Origin: a virus
Reading direction: 5' to 3' (one strand)
DNA: 61,953 nt
Virus record (IMG/VR): IMGVR_UViG_3300021197_001137
Location: 1-61,953 of that record
Below are positions 31,565 through 39,442 of this stretch, piece after piece. The notes under the pieces were generated by a model, which saw nothing but the letters and a program-made list of their open reading frames with translations, searched no databases and was not told the origin of the DNA. The translations under genes and the position numbers were made by a program. Within the stretch, counting starts at the first letter, position 1. The number at the start of each line of letters is the position of its first letter.

Positions 31565-33121
31565 ATGGAATTTAATAATCCTAGTGATATTGTAAAAACA
31601 CTAACCTTTGGTAAAAGTGCAAAGGAACAAATAATGCAAGGCGTTGAAAAATTATCAAACGCAGTAAAGAGCACCTTGGGTGCATCTGGAAAATGCGTGA
31701 TTTATGAAGACGCTCTTGGCCGACCGGTAATAACAAAAGACGGAGTAACCGTTGCAGACAGCGTAGTCTTATTACATCCGGTTGAAAACATAGGGGCAAC
31801 TCTTATAAAAGAAGCCGCTAATAACACAGTAAAAGAAGCAGGCGACGGTACGACTACGGCCACCGTTCTAGCCGACTCATTATTAAAAATTGCTAACGAA
31901 AAGTTACATGAAGAAAAAGTTAGAGACATTAAAGCAGGCATTCTTAGTTGTGCTGATAAAATTAAAATACATCTTGATAAGACCAGTACTCCTGTTAAGG
32001 GCGCTATGCTTAAGAACGTTGCTATTATTAGCTGCAACAACGACGAAGAACTTGGAACCAAAATTGGAGAAGCTTACGAAAAAGTTGGACCTAATGGAGT
32101 CATATTAATGGAGGAGTCTGAAACAAATGAAACATATGTTGATTTTGTTGAAGGCGCTCAATTTGATTCTAAAATTAAATCACCTCATTTAGCTACTGAC
32201 AAAGATAAAGGAACATCTACTTTAGATAATCCTTTAGTTCTTATAGTTTCATCGCCGATACCCAATATCAGGAGAATACAAAATGTTTTAGAACATGCCA
32301 TAAAAAATAAAAGAAGCTTATTAATTGTAGCCGAGGTAGAACAACAACCATTTGCAACATTAGTTGCTAATAAGGTAAAAGGCAATATAAGAGTTAATAT
32401 TGTAGACCCTCCTGGCTTTGGGCCAACAAGAGTTAAGTCAATAGAAGATTTAGCAATATTGACAGGAGCCACAGTTATAAACGAAGAGCTAGGCGATGAT
32501 TTAGATTTAATAGATGTATCAGTACTAGGGGAAGCGGTAAAGTCCGTTACAGACGACAAGAGCACTGTTCTACAGGTTCATGAACCAGACAACGAGGTTA
32601 AAGAAAGAATAAAATTAGTAGAAAGCAAAATAAAAGAAGAAACAAACCCGTTTTTTAGAAAAAAATTAGAGCAAAGGTTGTCAATGCTAACCGGCCGTGT
32701 AGGCATTATAAAAGTAGGAGGAAACTCTAAGGTTGAATTAAAAGAAAAAAAAGATAGGGTAGAAGACGCTATTTATGCAACAAAGGCAGCTTATAAAGAA
32801 GGCATTGTTGCTGGCGGCGGTGTAGCTTTACTAAATGCTTCTAAAAAAATTAAACCAGCTAATAAAGGAGAAGAGATTTTGCTTAAAGCGATACAAGCTC
32901 CTTATTACACAATATTAGATAACGCTGGTATAGTTGAAATAAAAAAGCCAACAACAAAAAATAGGGGTATTGATGTTAAAACCGGCAAGGAAGTTAATAT
33001 GCTTACCGCTGGGATTATAGACCCCGTGTTGGTAACAAAGTCAGCCCTTAAAAACGCAGTTAGTGTTGTAACCACCATAATATCTGCTGATTGCGTAATA
33101 AGTAATAAAAGACTAGCGTAA
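31565..33121 (+). CDS. groEL: GroEL-like chaperonin (phage-encoded)
   Basis: 518 residues, a full Cpn60 (cellular GroEL about 548). ATP-site motifs: ITKDGVTVADSV, AGDGTTTATVLAD, and VEDAIYATKAAYKEGIVAGG near the C-terminus. The apical region is present, but the Gly-Met tail of bacterial GroEL is missing. The divergent sequence (for example IISCNNDEELGTKIGEAYEK) argues for long residence in phages rather than recent capture. The groES-like gene follows with TAATG overlap. It presumably folds abundant or difficult virion proteins, replacing or supplementing host GroEL. Confidence 0.95.
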   Translation: MEFNNPSDIVKTLTFGKSAKEQIMQGVEKLSNAVKSTLGASGKCVIYEDALGRPVITKDGVTVADSVVLLHPVENIGATLIKEAANNTVKEAGDGTTTATVLADSLLKIANEKLHEEKVRDIKAGILSCADKIKIHLDKTSTPVKGAMLKNVAIISCNNDEELGTKIGEAYEKVGPNGVILMEESETNETYVDFVEGAQFDSKIKSPHLATDKDKGTSTLDNPLVLIVSSPIPNIRRIQNVLEHAIKNKRSLLIVAEVEQQPFATLVANKVKGNIRVNIVDPPGFGPTRVKSIEDLAILTGATVINEELGDDLDLIDVSVLGEAVKSVTDDKSTVLQVHEPDNEVKERIKLVESKIKEETNPFFRKKLEQRLSMLTGRVGIIKVGGNSKVELKEKKDRVEDAIYATKAAYKEGIVAGGGVALLNASKKIKPANKGEEILLKAIQAPYYTILDNAGIVEIKKPTTKNRGIDVKTGKEVNMLTAGIIDPVLVTKSALKNAVSVVTTIISADCVISNKRLA

Positions 33122-33378
33122 TGAAAGCAATCAATTATTATTTAATAGTAGATAAAATAAAAGAAGCCCCCTCAAAAATAGCAGGATTGGAGCTTACTGA
33201 AAAGCAAAACTCAGATGTTAGGTATTTAAGAGCTGAGGTTATAAGCGTTGGAGAAAATGTTCCTATAATAAAAAAAGGTGACATAATAAGATACGATAAA
33301 CACGCAGGTCATGGAATTGAATGGAAAGAAAGATTGTATTATGTTTTAAAAGCGCCTGATGTAGTTATTATAGAATGA
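33121..33378 (+). CDS. groES: GroES-like co-chaperonin (phage-encoded)
   Basis: 85 residues with Cpn10 layout: N-terminal strand MKAINYYLIVDKIKEAPSKI, mobile-loop region (residues about 17-30), YLRAEVISVGENVPIIKKGD, IIRYDKHAGHGIEWKERLYY and VLKAPDVVIIE. It is shorter than bacterial GroES (about 97). Its ATG overlaps the groEL stop (TAATG), so a matched phage chaperonin pair is likely. A second protein with a GroES-like segment occurs at 38623. Confidence 0.9.
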   Translation: MKAINYYLIVDKIKEAPSKIAGLELTEKQNSDVRYLRAEVISVGENVPIIKKGDIIRYDKHAGHGIEWKERLYYVLKAPDVVIIE

Positions 33379-33815
33379 GAGTAACAGGCCAAGACATAAG
33401 AGATATGAATTTGTTTAAGTATTACAGGCTCGTGCGTAAATGGGCTTGTAAAACTTATAACTTAAAGGACGCGGATTTAGAGCTTCTAGTATATCTTGAT
33501 TGCAAAAAACTGTTCACAAGAAACGATTTTATAAACGGAACATACACTTATAGTTGGGATAAAAATCGGTGGGAAAGATTAAGAAGGGACGGATGGATAG
33601 ATGTGTTTAAAGAACGCAACAGAACAACTTCGAAATTTGCGGTTTATAAAGTTTCGCATAAGGGGATAAACCTTATAATGCGAATGTATAGAATATTATT
33701 GGGGCAAGAGGATATGCCCACGTCGCAAAGAAGCGCATTTTATAAAAATAAATCATATACGGACAAAGTTTTTAATAAGGCTATAGATGATATGATACAT
33801 GACAACGAACGGTAA
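33375..33815 (+). CDS. Winged-helix-like phage protein (146 aa)
   Basis: MRVTGQDIRDMNLFKYYRLV then RKWACKTYNLKDADLELLVY, LDCKKLFTRNDFINGTYTYS, WERLRRDGWIDVFKERN and TSKFAVYKVSHKG. The helix-helix-strand order suggests a MarR-like winged helix, and the basic C-terminus (FYKNKSYTDKVFNKAIDDMI) could bind DNA. I recall similar late-region proteins in flavobacterial phages. Overlaps groES by 4 bases. Confidence 0.6.
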   Translation: MRVTGQDIRDMNLFKYYRLVRKWACKTYNLKDADLELLVYLDCKKLFTRNDFINGTYTYSWDKNRWERLRRDGWIDVFKERNRTTSKFAVYKVSHKGINLIMRMYRILLGQEDMPTSQRSAFYKNKSYTDKVFNKAIDDMIHDNER

Positions 33816-34207
33816 TGAGTTTTAAACTTAAAAATTTTTCAGATCTTGTTGGTATAGACAAAGAATCATCTACTTATGGAACCCCTGTATTTAAAAAAGA
33901 TTTAAAAGGTACCGTAATTGCAGAGGCTAATAACGATGGGACGATATTCGTAGACGAGCAAGCCGATAGCCCTACAAAGAAAAAAGCGGTTGATCATGAA
34001 AAAATACATTTGGATCAATTGCGAACCGGTAGGCTACAGTACGATGATAACACTTTAACATGGAAAACTGATACTAGAAGCCCAGCTAGAGTGTACAAAA
34101 GAGAAAACGGTAAATTAATAGATACAAAAACAGGCGAATCAAAAGAGGAGGGAGATCCCACTTTAGAATGGGAGCATGAAGCCTATTTCCCTAAAAATAA
34201 AAAATAG
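33815..34207 (+). CDS. Minimal zincin-like metallopeptidase (130 aa)
   Basis: The core VDHEKIHLDQLRTGRLQYDD carries H-E-K-I-H (HExxH zinc motif), and a downstream EWEHEAYFPKN gives a plausible Glu third ligand. Preceded by beta strands (KGTVIAEANNDGTIFVDEQA). Similar small zincins are frequent in phage structural clusters. A processing or maturation role is inferred. Overlaps the preceding gene by one base. Confidence 0.7.
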   Translation: MSFKLKNFSDLVGIDKESSTYGTPVFKKDLKGTVIAEANNDGTIFVDEQADSPTKKKAVDHEKIHLDQLRTGRLQYDDNTLTWKTDTRSPARVYKRENGKLIDTKTGESKEEGDPTLEWEHEAYFPKNKK

Positions 34208-34211
34208 CATT

Positions 34212-34478
34212 ATGTCATACAAAGCAACACCAATAACTTACAAAGCAAAATCCAGTCTATTAAGGGCTGACCAATCGTTGATAGACGGCGCAGCTGATTT
34301 AGGAGATTCTAAGTCTTTTAAAAATTATAGCGAAGAAGTAGGCGATAAATTTGATGACGAAAACAGAGGAGAGGTTTCCGAAGTTGCTGATTACACTAAA
34401 GACACAGAAGAAAAGAAAAGTAAAAACCAAGCAGACAACGCGGTAGAGGTTGATTCCACTAAAACCCCTAAGGTTTAA
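34212..34478 (+). CDS. Small acidic/basic virion-type protein (88 aa)
   Basis: The start is set at the ATG 34212 (MSYKATPITYKAKSSLLRAD), which bears the x-P-I-T-x-K motif shared by five small proteins of this region; the longer frame from 34176 only overlaps the previous gene. The rest is charged and disordered (NYSEEVGDKFDDENRGEVSE). Function unknown, probably virion-associated. Confidence 0.6.
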   Translation: MSYKATPITYKAKSSLLRADQSLIDGAADLGDSKSFKNYSEEVGDKFDDENRGEVSEVADYTKDTEEKKSKNQADNAVEVDSTKTPKV

Positions 34479-34497
34479 AATAAATAAAACAAACGAT

Positions 34498-35514
34498 ATG
34501 CCATCACCAATAACTAACAGAATAAAAAGACACCCTTCATTTGGTCCTTTAAAAAAGGATAAGAAAAATGATCCTAAAACGGAAACTTTTACAGAGGGTA
34601 AAACAGAAATAACAAAAGAAAACGTAGAAGGCGATAAAACCGAAGGAAAAGTAGTTAAAGCTTCTTCTAATCGCTGTGGTACCCAAGCTGAAAAAGACGC
34701 AGGAAAAGTAAAGCAAACATGCGAGGAAAGTGGTTTTTCAAGTTTATCTGCTGAAGAAGTTAAAGCCTCTGAAATAAAGCAAGGGTTAAGAACTGAGGAC
34801 ACCGTTACTTGTCCAGAAGGTTCTACTAAAGATGCGGATGGTAATTGTGTAAAAGAAACAAAAACGACTACCCCGGGCTCAAGAGGTGATGTGTATACTG
34901 AAACAGAATCTAGAATACTAAGACCTTACGAGATACGTCAATTAAATAGATCAGGAAGAATAGCTGATAATAGAATCTCATCCTCAAGCAAACGTTTAAC
35001 AAATTTAGGAGCTACACAAGATGCTGACGGAAATTGGTCGATGCCCGAAGGTGCTTCTGCTAAAGACATGCGTAAGTTTAATAAATTTAAATCAAAGTTT
35101 CAAAGAAACTCCATGCAGAAATCTAATGTAGATCGCGGTGTAAAGTCAGGTAGAGGCTTTGGTGAATTAATACATTCTGGTCAAAGAAAAACGACTCAGT
35201 CTGAAATTAATAAAGACCCCGGTAGTGTTAAGGCACAAGAAAAATTAAATGCTGATAGAGCTGCTTTTGAAGCAGAGCAAGCTGAAAGAGAAGCTTCAGT
35301 AAATAATATAACTACCTCAACAACAAAGCCTTCTGATCAATCTATTACGCCAGGTGAAAATCCTTTTTCTGAAATGATGAAAAAATTTGAAGAAGATAAA
35401 CAACAAGGGAATTATTCTTTTGGCAATTATAATGTAGGCGGCGGTACTACTCAAAGAAGTGGATTGTTTGCTAAAAAAGGGCCTATGAAAAAGTCATTCT
35501 TTAAAAATAAATAG
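34498..35514 (+). CDS. Disordered virion-type protein (338 aa)
   Basis: Start at 34498 (MPSPITNRIKRHPSFGPLKK), carrying the P-I-T-x-[KR] tag; upstream in-frame codons belong to the overlap. Contains two short Cys segments (NRCGTQAEKDAG, VTCPEGSTKDADGNC), an Arg-rich middle (RILRPYEIRQLNRSGR) and a Gly/Lys-rich end (KKGPMKKSFFKNK). Mostly disordered; likely packaged, function unknown. Confidence 0.6.
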   Translation: MPSPITNRIKRHPSFGPLKKDKKNDPKTETFTEGKTEITKENVEGDKTEGKVVKASSNRCGTQAEKDAGKVKQTCEESGFSSLSAEEVKASEIKQGLRTEDTVTCPEGSTKDADGNCVKETKTTTPGSRGDVYTETESRILRPYEIRQLNRSGRIADNRISSSSKRLTNLGATQDADGNWSMPEGASAKDMRKFNKFKSKFQRNSMQKSNVDRGVKSGRGFGELIHSGQRKTTQSEINKDPGSVKAQEKLNADRAAFEAEQAEREASVNNITTSTTKPSDQSITPGENPFSEMMKKFEEDKQQGNYSFGNYNVGGGTTQRSGLFAKKGPMKKSFFKNK

Positions 35515-35516
35515 TT

Positions 35517-35927
35517 ATGGCATATATACAAAAACCCAAATCAAGTTGCCTTAAAAAAGCGCTTGTAGGAAATCAACACAATCTGCCTGAATTTTTAAAA
35601 GAAGAAATCAAAGCCACCCCAGAATCCCCAGCAAAGAAAAAAGGAGGAGCGCCATCCCGTAAAAAATCTAAAGGTTATTACAACGAAGTTAGATCTAAAA
35701 CAAAAGAAGGGGCTGCTGCGGGAGGTGGAATGACACAAGCTGGTGTTAATAAATATAAAAAAGACAATCCCGGTAGTAAGCTTAAAACTGCTGTTACTAA
35801 CTGTAAAGCTAAAGTAGGCACAAAACCTTATAAAAGACAAAAAGCATTTTGTTCTAGATCTAAAAGTTGGAATGGCGAAAGAGGTCGCGCGGCAAGAAGA
35901 AGATGGTGCTGCAGTCGATTTAGTTAA
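35517..35927 (+). CDS. Basic Cys-containing protein with NPGSKLKTAVT motif (136 aa)
   Basis: MAYIQKPKSSCLKKALVGNQ, then SPAKKKGGAPSRKKSKGYYN and a C-terminal block GVNKYKKDNPGSKLKTAVTN followed by KRQKAFCSRSKSWNGERGR. The block occurs as a stand-alone domain in many marine phages and some large viruses (I recall it as DUF6321-like; low certainty). Very basic, probably nucleic-acid binding inside the virion. Confidence 0.65.
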   Translation: MAYIQKPKSSCLKKALVGNQHNLPEFLKEEIKATPESPAKKKGGAPSRKKSKGYYNEVRSKTKEGAAAGGGMTQAGVNKYKKDNPGSKLKTAVTNCKAKVGTKPYKRQKAFCSRSKSWNGERGRAARRRWCCSRFS

Positions 35928-35938
35928 AATATAATATT

Positions 35939-36094
35939 ATGGAATCAAAAGGACTAGGAGACTCAATAGAAAAATTTACAAAAGCAACTGGAATAAAAAA
36001 ACTTGCGGATAAGATACCCGGAGGATGTGGTTGCGAAAAAAGAAAACAAACATTAAATAAATATTTCCCATATAAAAACAAACAAAATGGCTGA
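35939..36094 (+). CDS. Small Cys-containing protein (51 aa)
   Basis: ATG at 35939; encodes MESKGLGDSIEKFTKATGIK then KLADKIPGGCGCEKRKQTLN and KYFPYKNKQNG. The GLGDxIEKxTxATGIK...CGC-x-K-R-x-x-x-L-N-x-x-F-P-Y pattern is one I know from flavobacterial and marine phages, function unknown. It overlaps the next gene by 8 bases. Confidence 0.7.
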   Translation: MESKGLGDSIEKFTKATGIKKLADKIPGGCGCEKRKQTLNKYFPYKNKQNG

Positions 36095-37052
36095 ATCAAA
36101 AAAGAGCGGGTATAGTTGCCAACCGGTTACCGCTAAAATAAAACAAACTACTAAAGGCGGAATGAAGGTTGAGCAACCATTAATAGGTCAGTATGCTCCA
36201 GTTCAAATGAATAGCCCTGCTAAAAACATTATAGTTAGAGGAGCAGGACAGTTAATTAAACAAGGAGCTAAAAAAGCATTACCTGCTATTAGAAAAGGAG
36301 GAGCCGAAGCTTTAAAGAAAGGTAAAAACCTACTAGGAAAAACAGGAGGAGCAAAGGAATTTGTGCCTAAGAAAAGTTTAAAGCAAAGAGCAGGTAGATT
36401 TATTAAAAACGCAATAACTGGTGGTATAGGATATGCTGCTATAGACGCTATATTTGGCGGTAGTAGTGACGGTGCGACTGGCGCTTTATTTGACAAAGTA
36501 GACAAGTCAGCTGAAACGAAGCCTACGGTTACGCCAAAGCCAGGAACAACTACCAAAAAGAAGCCTTATGTTAAGCCAGGAGGTAAAGCTACGGGCAGCA
36601 TGAAAGACTACAAAATAGGTAGTAAAGAAAGATACGACGAATACGAAGCTAGAGGATGGGCTCATGATGACACAACTAAAGGTTATAAGCCTAAAAAGAA
36701 AGAAGCTAAAGTGTCTACAATAAAACCAAAAGGTATTGAAACATCTGCAAAACAACCTAAGGTAAGTATAGAAACCAAATCTCCATCCATTCCAGAAACG
36801 TCTAAGCCAAGTAAAAAAGATCTTTACACTGCAAAGAAAAAAGGTAAAGCAGGAGCAAGAAAAACAGCAAAAGCAGCAGATAAAGAGGCACAAGCTAAAA
36901 AAGCTTTAGCAGAAGGCAATACAAAAAAAGCCGCTAGAAAACAAAGATCAGCAGACAGAAAGAAATCAAAAGCTAAAAAGAAGTTTTCACAAGCAGCACA
37001 AGCTATTGAGGTGAAATCACCAGCTATGAAAAAAGGGTCTAAAAAATACTAA
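36087..37052 (+). CDS. Lysine-rich virion-type protein (321 aa)
   Basis: MAESKKSGYSCQPVTAKIKQ (P-V-T-x-K tag), then SPAKNIIVRGAGQLIKQGAK, a Gly/Ala segment (NAITGGIGYAAIDAIFGGSS) that could touch a membrane, and a long Lys/Ala-rich tail (KKKGKAGARKTAKAADKEAQ) ending SPAMKKGSKKY. Histone-like tail composition. DNA condensation or injection role is only inferred. Confidence 0.6.
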   Translation: MAESKKSGYSCQPVTAKIKQTTKGGMKVEQPLIGQYAPVQMNSPAKNIIVRGAGQLIKQGAKKALPAIRKGGAEALKKGKNLLGKTGGAKEFVPKKSLKQRAGRFIKNAITGGIGYAAIDAIFGGSSDGATGALFDKVDKSAETKPTVTPKPGTTTKKKPYVKPGGKATGSMKDYKIGSKERYDEYEARGWAHDDTTKGYKPKKKEAKVSTIKPKGIETSAKQPKVSIETKSPSIPETSKPSKKDLYTAKKKGKAGARKTAKAADKEAQAKKALAEGNTKKAARKQRSADRKKSKAKKKFSQAAQAIEVKSPAMKKGSKKY

Positions 37053-37057
37053 TCACA

Positions 37058-37744
37058 ATGAAAGCATCTCCGATAACATCAAAGATAAAAAGAGCAGAGA
37101 CTGCCCCTGTAAAAATGGACGGCAAAACCTCTGAAAACAAAGCCACTGAGGGGTCAGGGATGCAATCAGATAAACCAGAAGAAAAAAGCTGGGGTAATGT
37201 GATAGGACACGGAATTTTAGATGTAGTAGGATTAGTTCCAGTTGTCGGCGAATTAGCTGATGGTGCTAATGCTGCGTGGTATGCCTCAGAAGGTGACTAT
37301 ACTAATGCAGCTTTATCAGCAGCCGCGATGGTGCCATTTGCAGGTTGGGGCGCAACAGGAGCTAAGCTCGGAATGAAGGGTTATAAAAGTTTATCTAAAA
37401 CGGCTAAAGTTGTTGACAAAGTAGCCAACACTAAAGTGGGTAAATTTACAGGCCTAAATAAACCGACAAAAGCAGCTAAATTTTACGGGCCAGGCAGATA
37501 TGAAGCGAAACCTTCTTCAACACAATCTAGCCCAGATCCAAGCCCTAAAGCAAACAAAAGTCTTGGATCAAACAGAGTGTCTCAAGGTGCTTCGTCTTGG
37601 AAAAAAGCAGTAGCCAACAACAAGTCAGGTACATCTTTAACTAATTTAATAAAACAACGTAATAACGCGAAAAAAGGCTCTGCAGAATATGCAAAGGCAC
37701 AAAACGCTATAAACAAGGCTTACGGGGTTAAAAAACGTTATTAG
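37058..37744 (+). CDS. Virion-type protein with pre-toxin (TG)-like segment (228 aa)
   Basis: MKASPITSKIKRAETAPVKM (P-I-T tag). The middle (about residues 45-112) reads GHGILDVVGLVPVVGELADG, ANAAWYASEGDYTNAALSAA and AMVPFAGWGATGAKLGMKGY, which closely resembles the glycine-rich pre-toxin 'TG' segment placed before toxin domains in Rhs, colicin-like and other polymorphic toxins. The C-terminus is basic and disordered (KKAVANNKSGTSLTNLIKQR). No toxin domain is visible. It could help pass DNA or protein through the host inner membrane. Confidence 0.65.
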   Translation: MKASPITSKIKRAETAPVKMDGKTSENKATEGSGMQSDKPEEKSWGNVIGHGILDVVGLVPVVGELADGANAAWYASEGDYTNAALSAAAMVPFAGWGATGAKLGMKGYKSLSKTAKVVDKVANTKVGKFTGLNKPTKAAKFYGPGRYEAKPSSTQSSPDPSPKANKSLGSNRVSQGASSWKKAVANNKSGTSLTNLIKQRNNAKKGSAEYAKAQNAINKAYGVKKRY

Positions 37745-37745
37745 C

Positions 37746-38147
37746 ATGAAAAAAATATGGGAATGGCTAACTGGTAATGTTATAAAAGAAGTTGGTGATG
37801 TTATTGATAAACTTACAACCACTAAAGAGGAAAAGCTAAATGCTCAGCGTTTGATAACCGAAATACTTGAAAAAGCGGACAAAGAAGCTCAGGAGCAAGT
37901 AACGGCAAGATGGGAATCAGATATGAAGTCCGACTCTTTTTTGTCTAAAAATATACGCCCTATGGTACTTATATATTTAACCGTTATATTTACTGTCTGT
38001 GCTTTTTTTGATGGCAATGTTGGAGAATTTGCGATAGCAGAAGAATATATACCTATATTTCAAACACTGCTAGTTACAGTGTACGGGGCTTATTTTGTAG
38101 GTCGTTCTTGGGAAAAAGCTAAATCAATTACCTCTAAAAATACGTAA
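37746..38147 (+). CDS. Holin, 3TM (GTA-type) family (133 aa)
   Basis: N-terminal amphipathic part (MKKIWEWLTGNVIKEVGDVI) and charged helix, the signature RWESDMKSDSFLSKNIRPMV, then two hydrophobic helices (LIYLTVIFTVCAFF and IFQTLLVTVYGAYFVG) and a basic tail. This matches the 3TM holin family found in gene-transfer agents and marine phages. It lies among virion genes, far from the amidase, whose neighbour (5347) is another holin candidate. Confidence 0.8.
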   Translation: MKKIWEWLTGNVIKEVGDVIDKLTTTKEEKLNAQRLITEILEKADKEAQEQVTARWESDMKSDSFLSKNIRPMVLIYLTVIFTVCAFFDGNVGEFAIAEEYIPIFQTLLVTVYGAYFVGRSWEKAKSITSKNT

Positions 38148-38183
38148 TAAATAAAATAAGTATTAACAATTAAATTAAATAAA

Positions 38184-38426
38184 ATGGCAAAAAAATTAAA
38201 AAAAGAAGATTTAACAAATCTACAAGTAGCAGTAAACAAAGTTAACCAAATACAATTACAAGTAGGCGGACTAGAATTACAGAAACACGAGCTAATGCAC
38301 ACTATAGCAAAAGCTCAGACGGAATTAGCTGATGTTCAAAACGATTTAAAAGAAAAGTACGGAGACATTAGTGTTGATATTAATACTGGTGAAATAGCAG
38401 AGAATGGGGCTGATAAGAAAAATTAG
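38184..38426 (+). CDS. Coiled-coil protein (80 aa)
   Basis: MAKKLKKEDLTNLQVAVNKV then NQIQLQVGGLELQKHELMHT and IAKAQTELADVQNDLKEKYG, ending in an acidic DINTGEIAENGADKKN. Long coiled coil; the pattern is common in T4-like and marine phages as a structural accessory. Unknown role. Confidence 0.65.
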   Translation: MAKKLKKEDLTNLQVAVNKVNQIQLQVGGLELQKHELMHTIAKAQTELADVQNDLKEKYGDISVDINTGEIAENGADKKN

Positions 38427-38622
38427 TATTGGAAGAGATTATAAGAATGATGCCATGCACTACTCTGTTGGACAGGAAGTGTATGGTAATCATGTTATAG
38501 ATAGTATAGTAGAAGAAGACGAAAAGTATTCTATATATATAACAAAAGCAAAAGAAGTTATTCCGTGGAAAGACTTCAACAAAAATATGGCTATCGCGGT
38601 TGAATATAATTTACATTATTAA
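38404..38622 (+). CDS. Small conserved phage protein (72 aa)
   Basis: MGLIRKISIGRDYKNDAMHY then SVGQEVYGNHVIDSIVEEDE and KEVIPWKDFNKNMAIAVEYN. Familiar layout (kisIGxDYK...aMHY...G-Q...W-K-x-F-N...VEYN) in marine phages, without assigned function. The start overlaps the coiled-coil gene by 23 bases. Confidence 0.65.
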   Translation: MGLIRKISIGRDYKNDAMHYSVGQEVYGNHVIDSIVEEDEKYSIYITKAKEVIPWKDFNKNMAIAVEYNLHY

Positions 38623-39222
38623 ATGAAAGGTATGTTCGATTTTATAATTGAACCCAAAGAATCTCGATATAATAATCTTAAAAATATAGGTGACAGTAGT
38701 TTAATATTAAATACTGAATTACAGAATCATCAATACGTTAGTCGAGAGGGGGTTGTTATAGCTGAGCCATCCGTTAACACAACAGGAGTAAAGAAAGGGG
38801 ACACCGTAGTTGTGCACCATAATGTTTTTAGAAGATATAGGGACATTAGGGGTAAAGAGAAAAACGGTAAATGTTATTATAAAGATAACATGTATATTGT
38901 TTCCCCTGATCTTATATTTGGCAAAATTAAAGAAAATAAAATATATCCTTTAACTGGCTTTAATTTTATTAAGCCGATTAAAGAAGATAAAATGTTTTCA
39001 ATTGACTTTGAAAAACCTTTAATAGGTATACTAAAATACAAAGATAGTAGCTTAAAAGTTATGACCATTGGTGACTTAGTGGGGTTTAGGCCTGGGTCTG
39101 AATACGAGTTTTTCTTAAATAAAGAAAGATTATACAGAGTACCAACCAATTCAATTACAATTAAATATGAATATCAAGGAAACGAAGAAGAATATAATCC
39201 AAGCTGGGCACAAAGCAGTTGA
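38623..39222 (+). CDS. Structural accessory with GroES-like segment (199 aa)
   Basis: MKGMFDFIIEPKESRYNNLK at the N-terminus, then VVIAEPSVNTTGVKKGDTVV followed by VHHNVFRRYRDIRGKEKNGK, a chaperonin-10-like beta segment seen in phage capsid-region proteins ('kkGDtVvvHHNvFR'). The C-terminal half is beta-rich. Starts directly after the preceding stop and overlaps the next gene by 56 bases. Role unclear; possibly a capsid accessory or co-chaperonin relative. Confidence 0.6.
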   Translation: MKGMFDFIIEPKESRYNNLKNIGDSSLILNTELQNHQYVSREGVVIAEPSVNTTGVKKGDTVVVHHNVFRRYRDIRGKEKNGKCYYKDNMYIVSPDLIFGKIKENKIYPLTGFNFIKPIKEDKMFSIDFEKPLIGILKYKDSSLKVMTIGDLVGFRPGSEYEFFLNKERLYRVPTNSITIKYEYQGNEEEYNPSWAQSS

Positions 39223-39442
39223 AGAATTAATAAAGGTAGCCAAGGAAGCTATAGTTGATTCAGATGATGACATATCAGCTGACAGATTAAAGAACGCGGC
39301 TGCTACAAAAAAATTAGCCATATTCGATGCTTTTGAGATACTCACACGTATACAGGAAGAAGAAGCTATTCTTGAAAATAAACCTAAAGAAGAAGATAAA
39401 AAGAAAACTTTTTCGGGGTTTGCAGAAAGACGTAGTAAATAA
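39167..39442 (+). CDS. Putative small terminase subunit (91 aa)
   Basis: MNIKETKKNIIQAGHKAVEE then LIKVAKEAIVDSDDDISADR and LKNAAATKKLAIFDAFEILT; helical and charged, ending with AERRSK. It lies directly before the large terminase with a one-base overlap (the TerL ATG begins at its last base), the usual terS location, and the helical N-terminus could bind DNA. Assignment rests mainly on position. Confidence 0.6.
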   Translation: MNIKETKKNIIQAGHKAVEELIKVAKEAIVDSDDDISADRLKNAAATKKLAIFDAFEILTRIQEEEAILENKPKEEDKKKTFSGFAERRSK

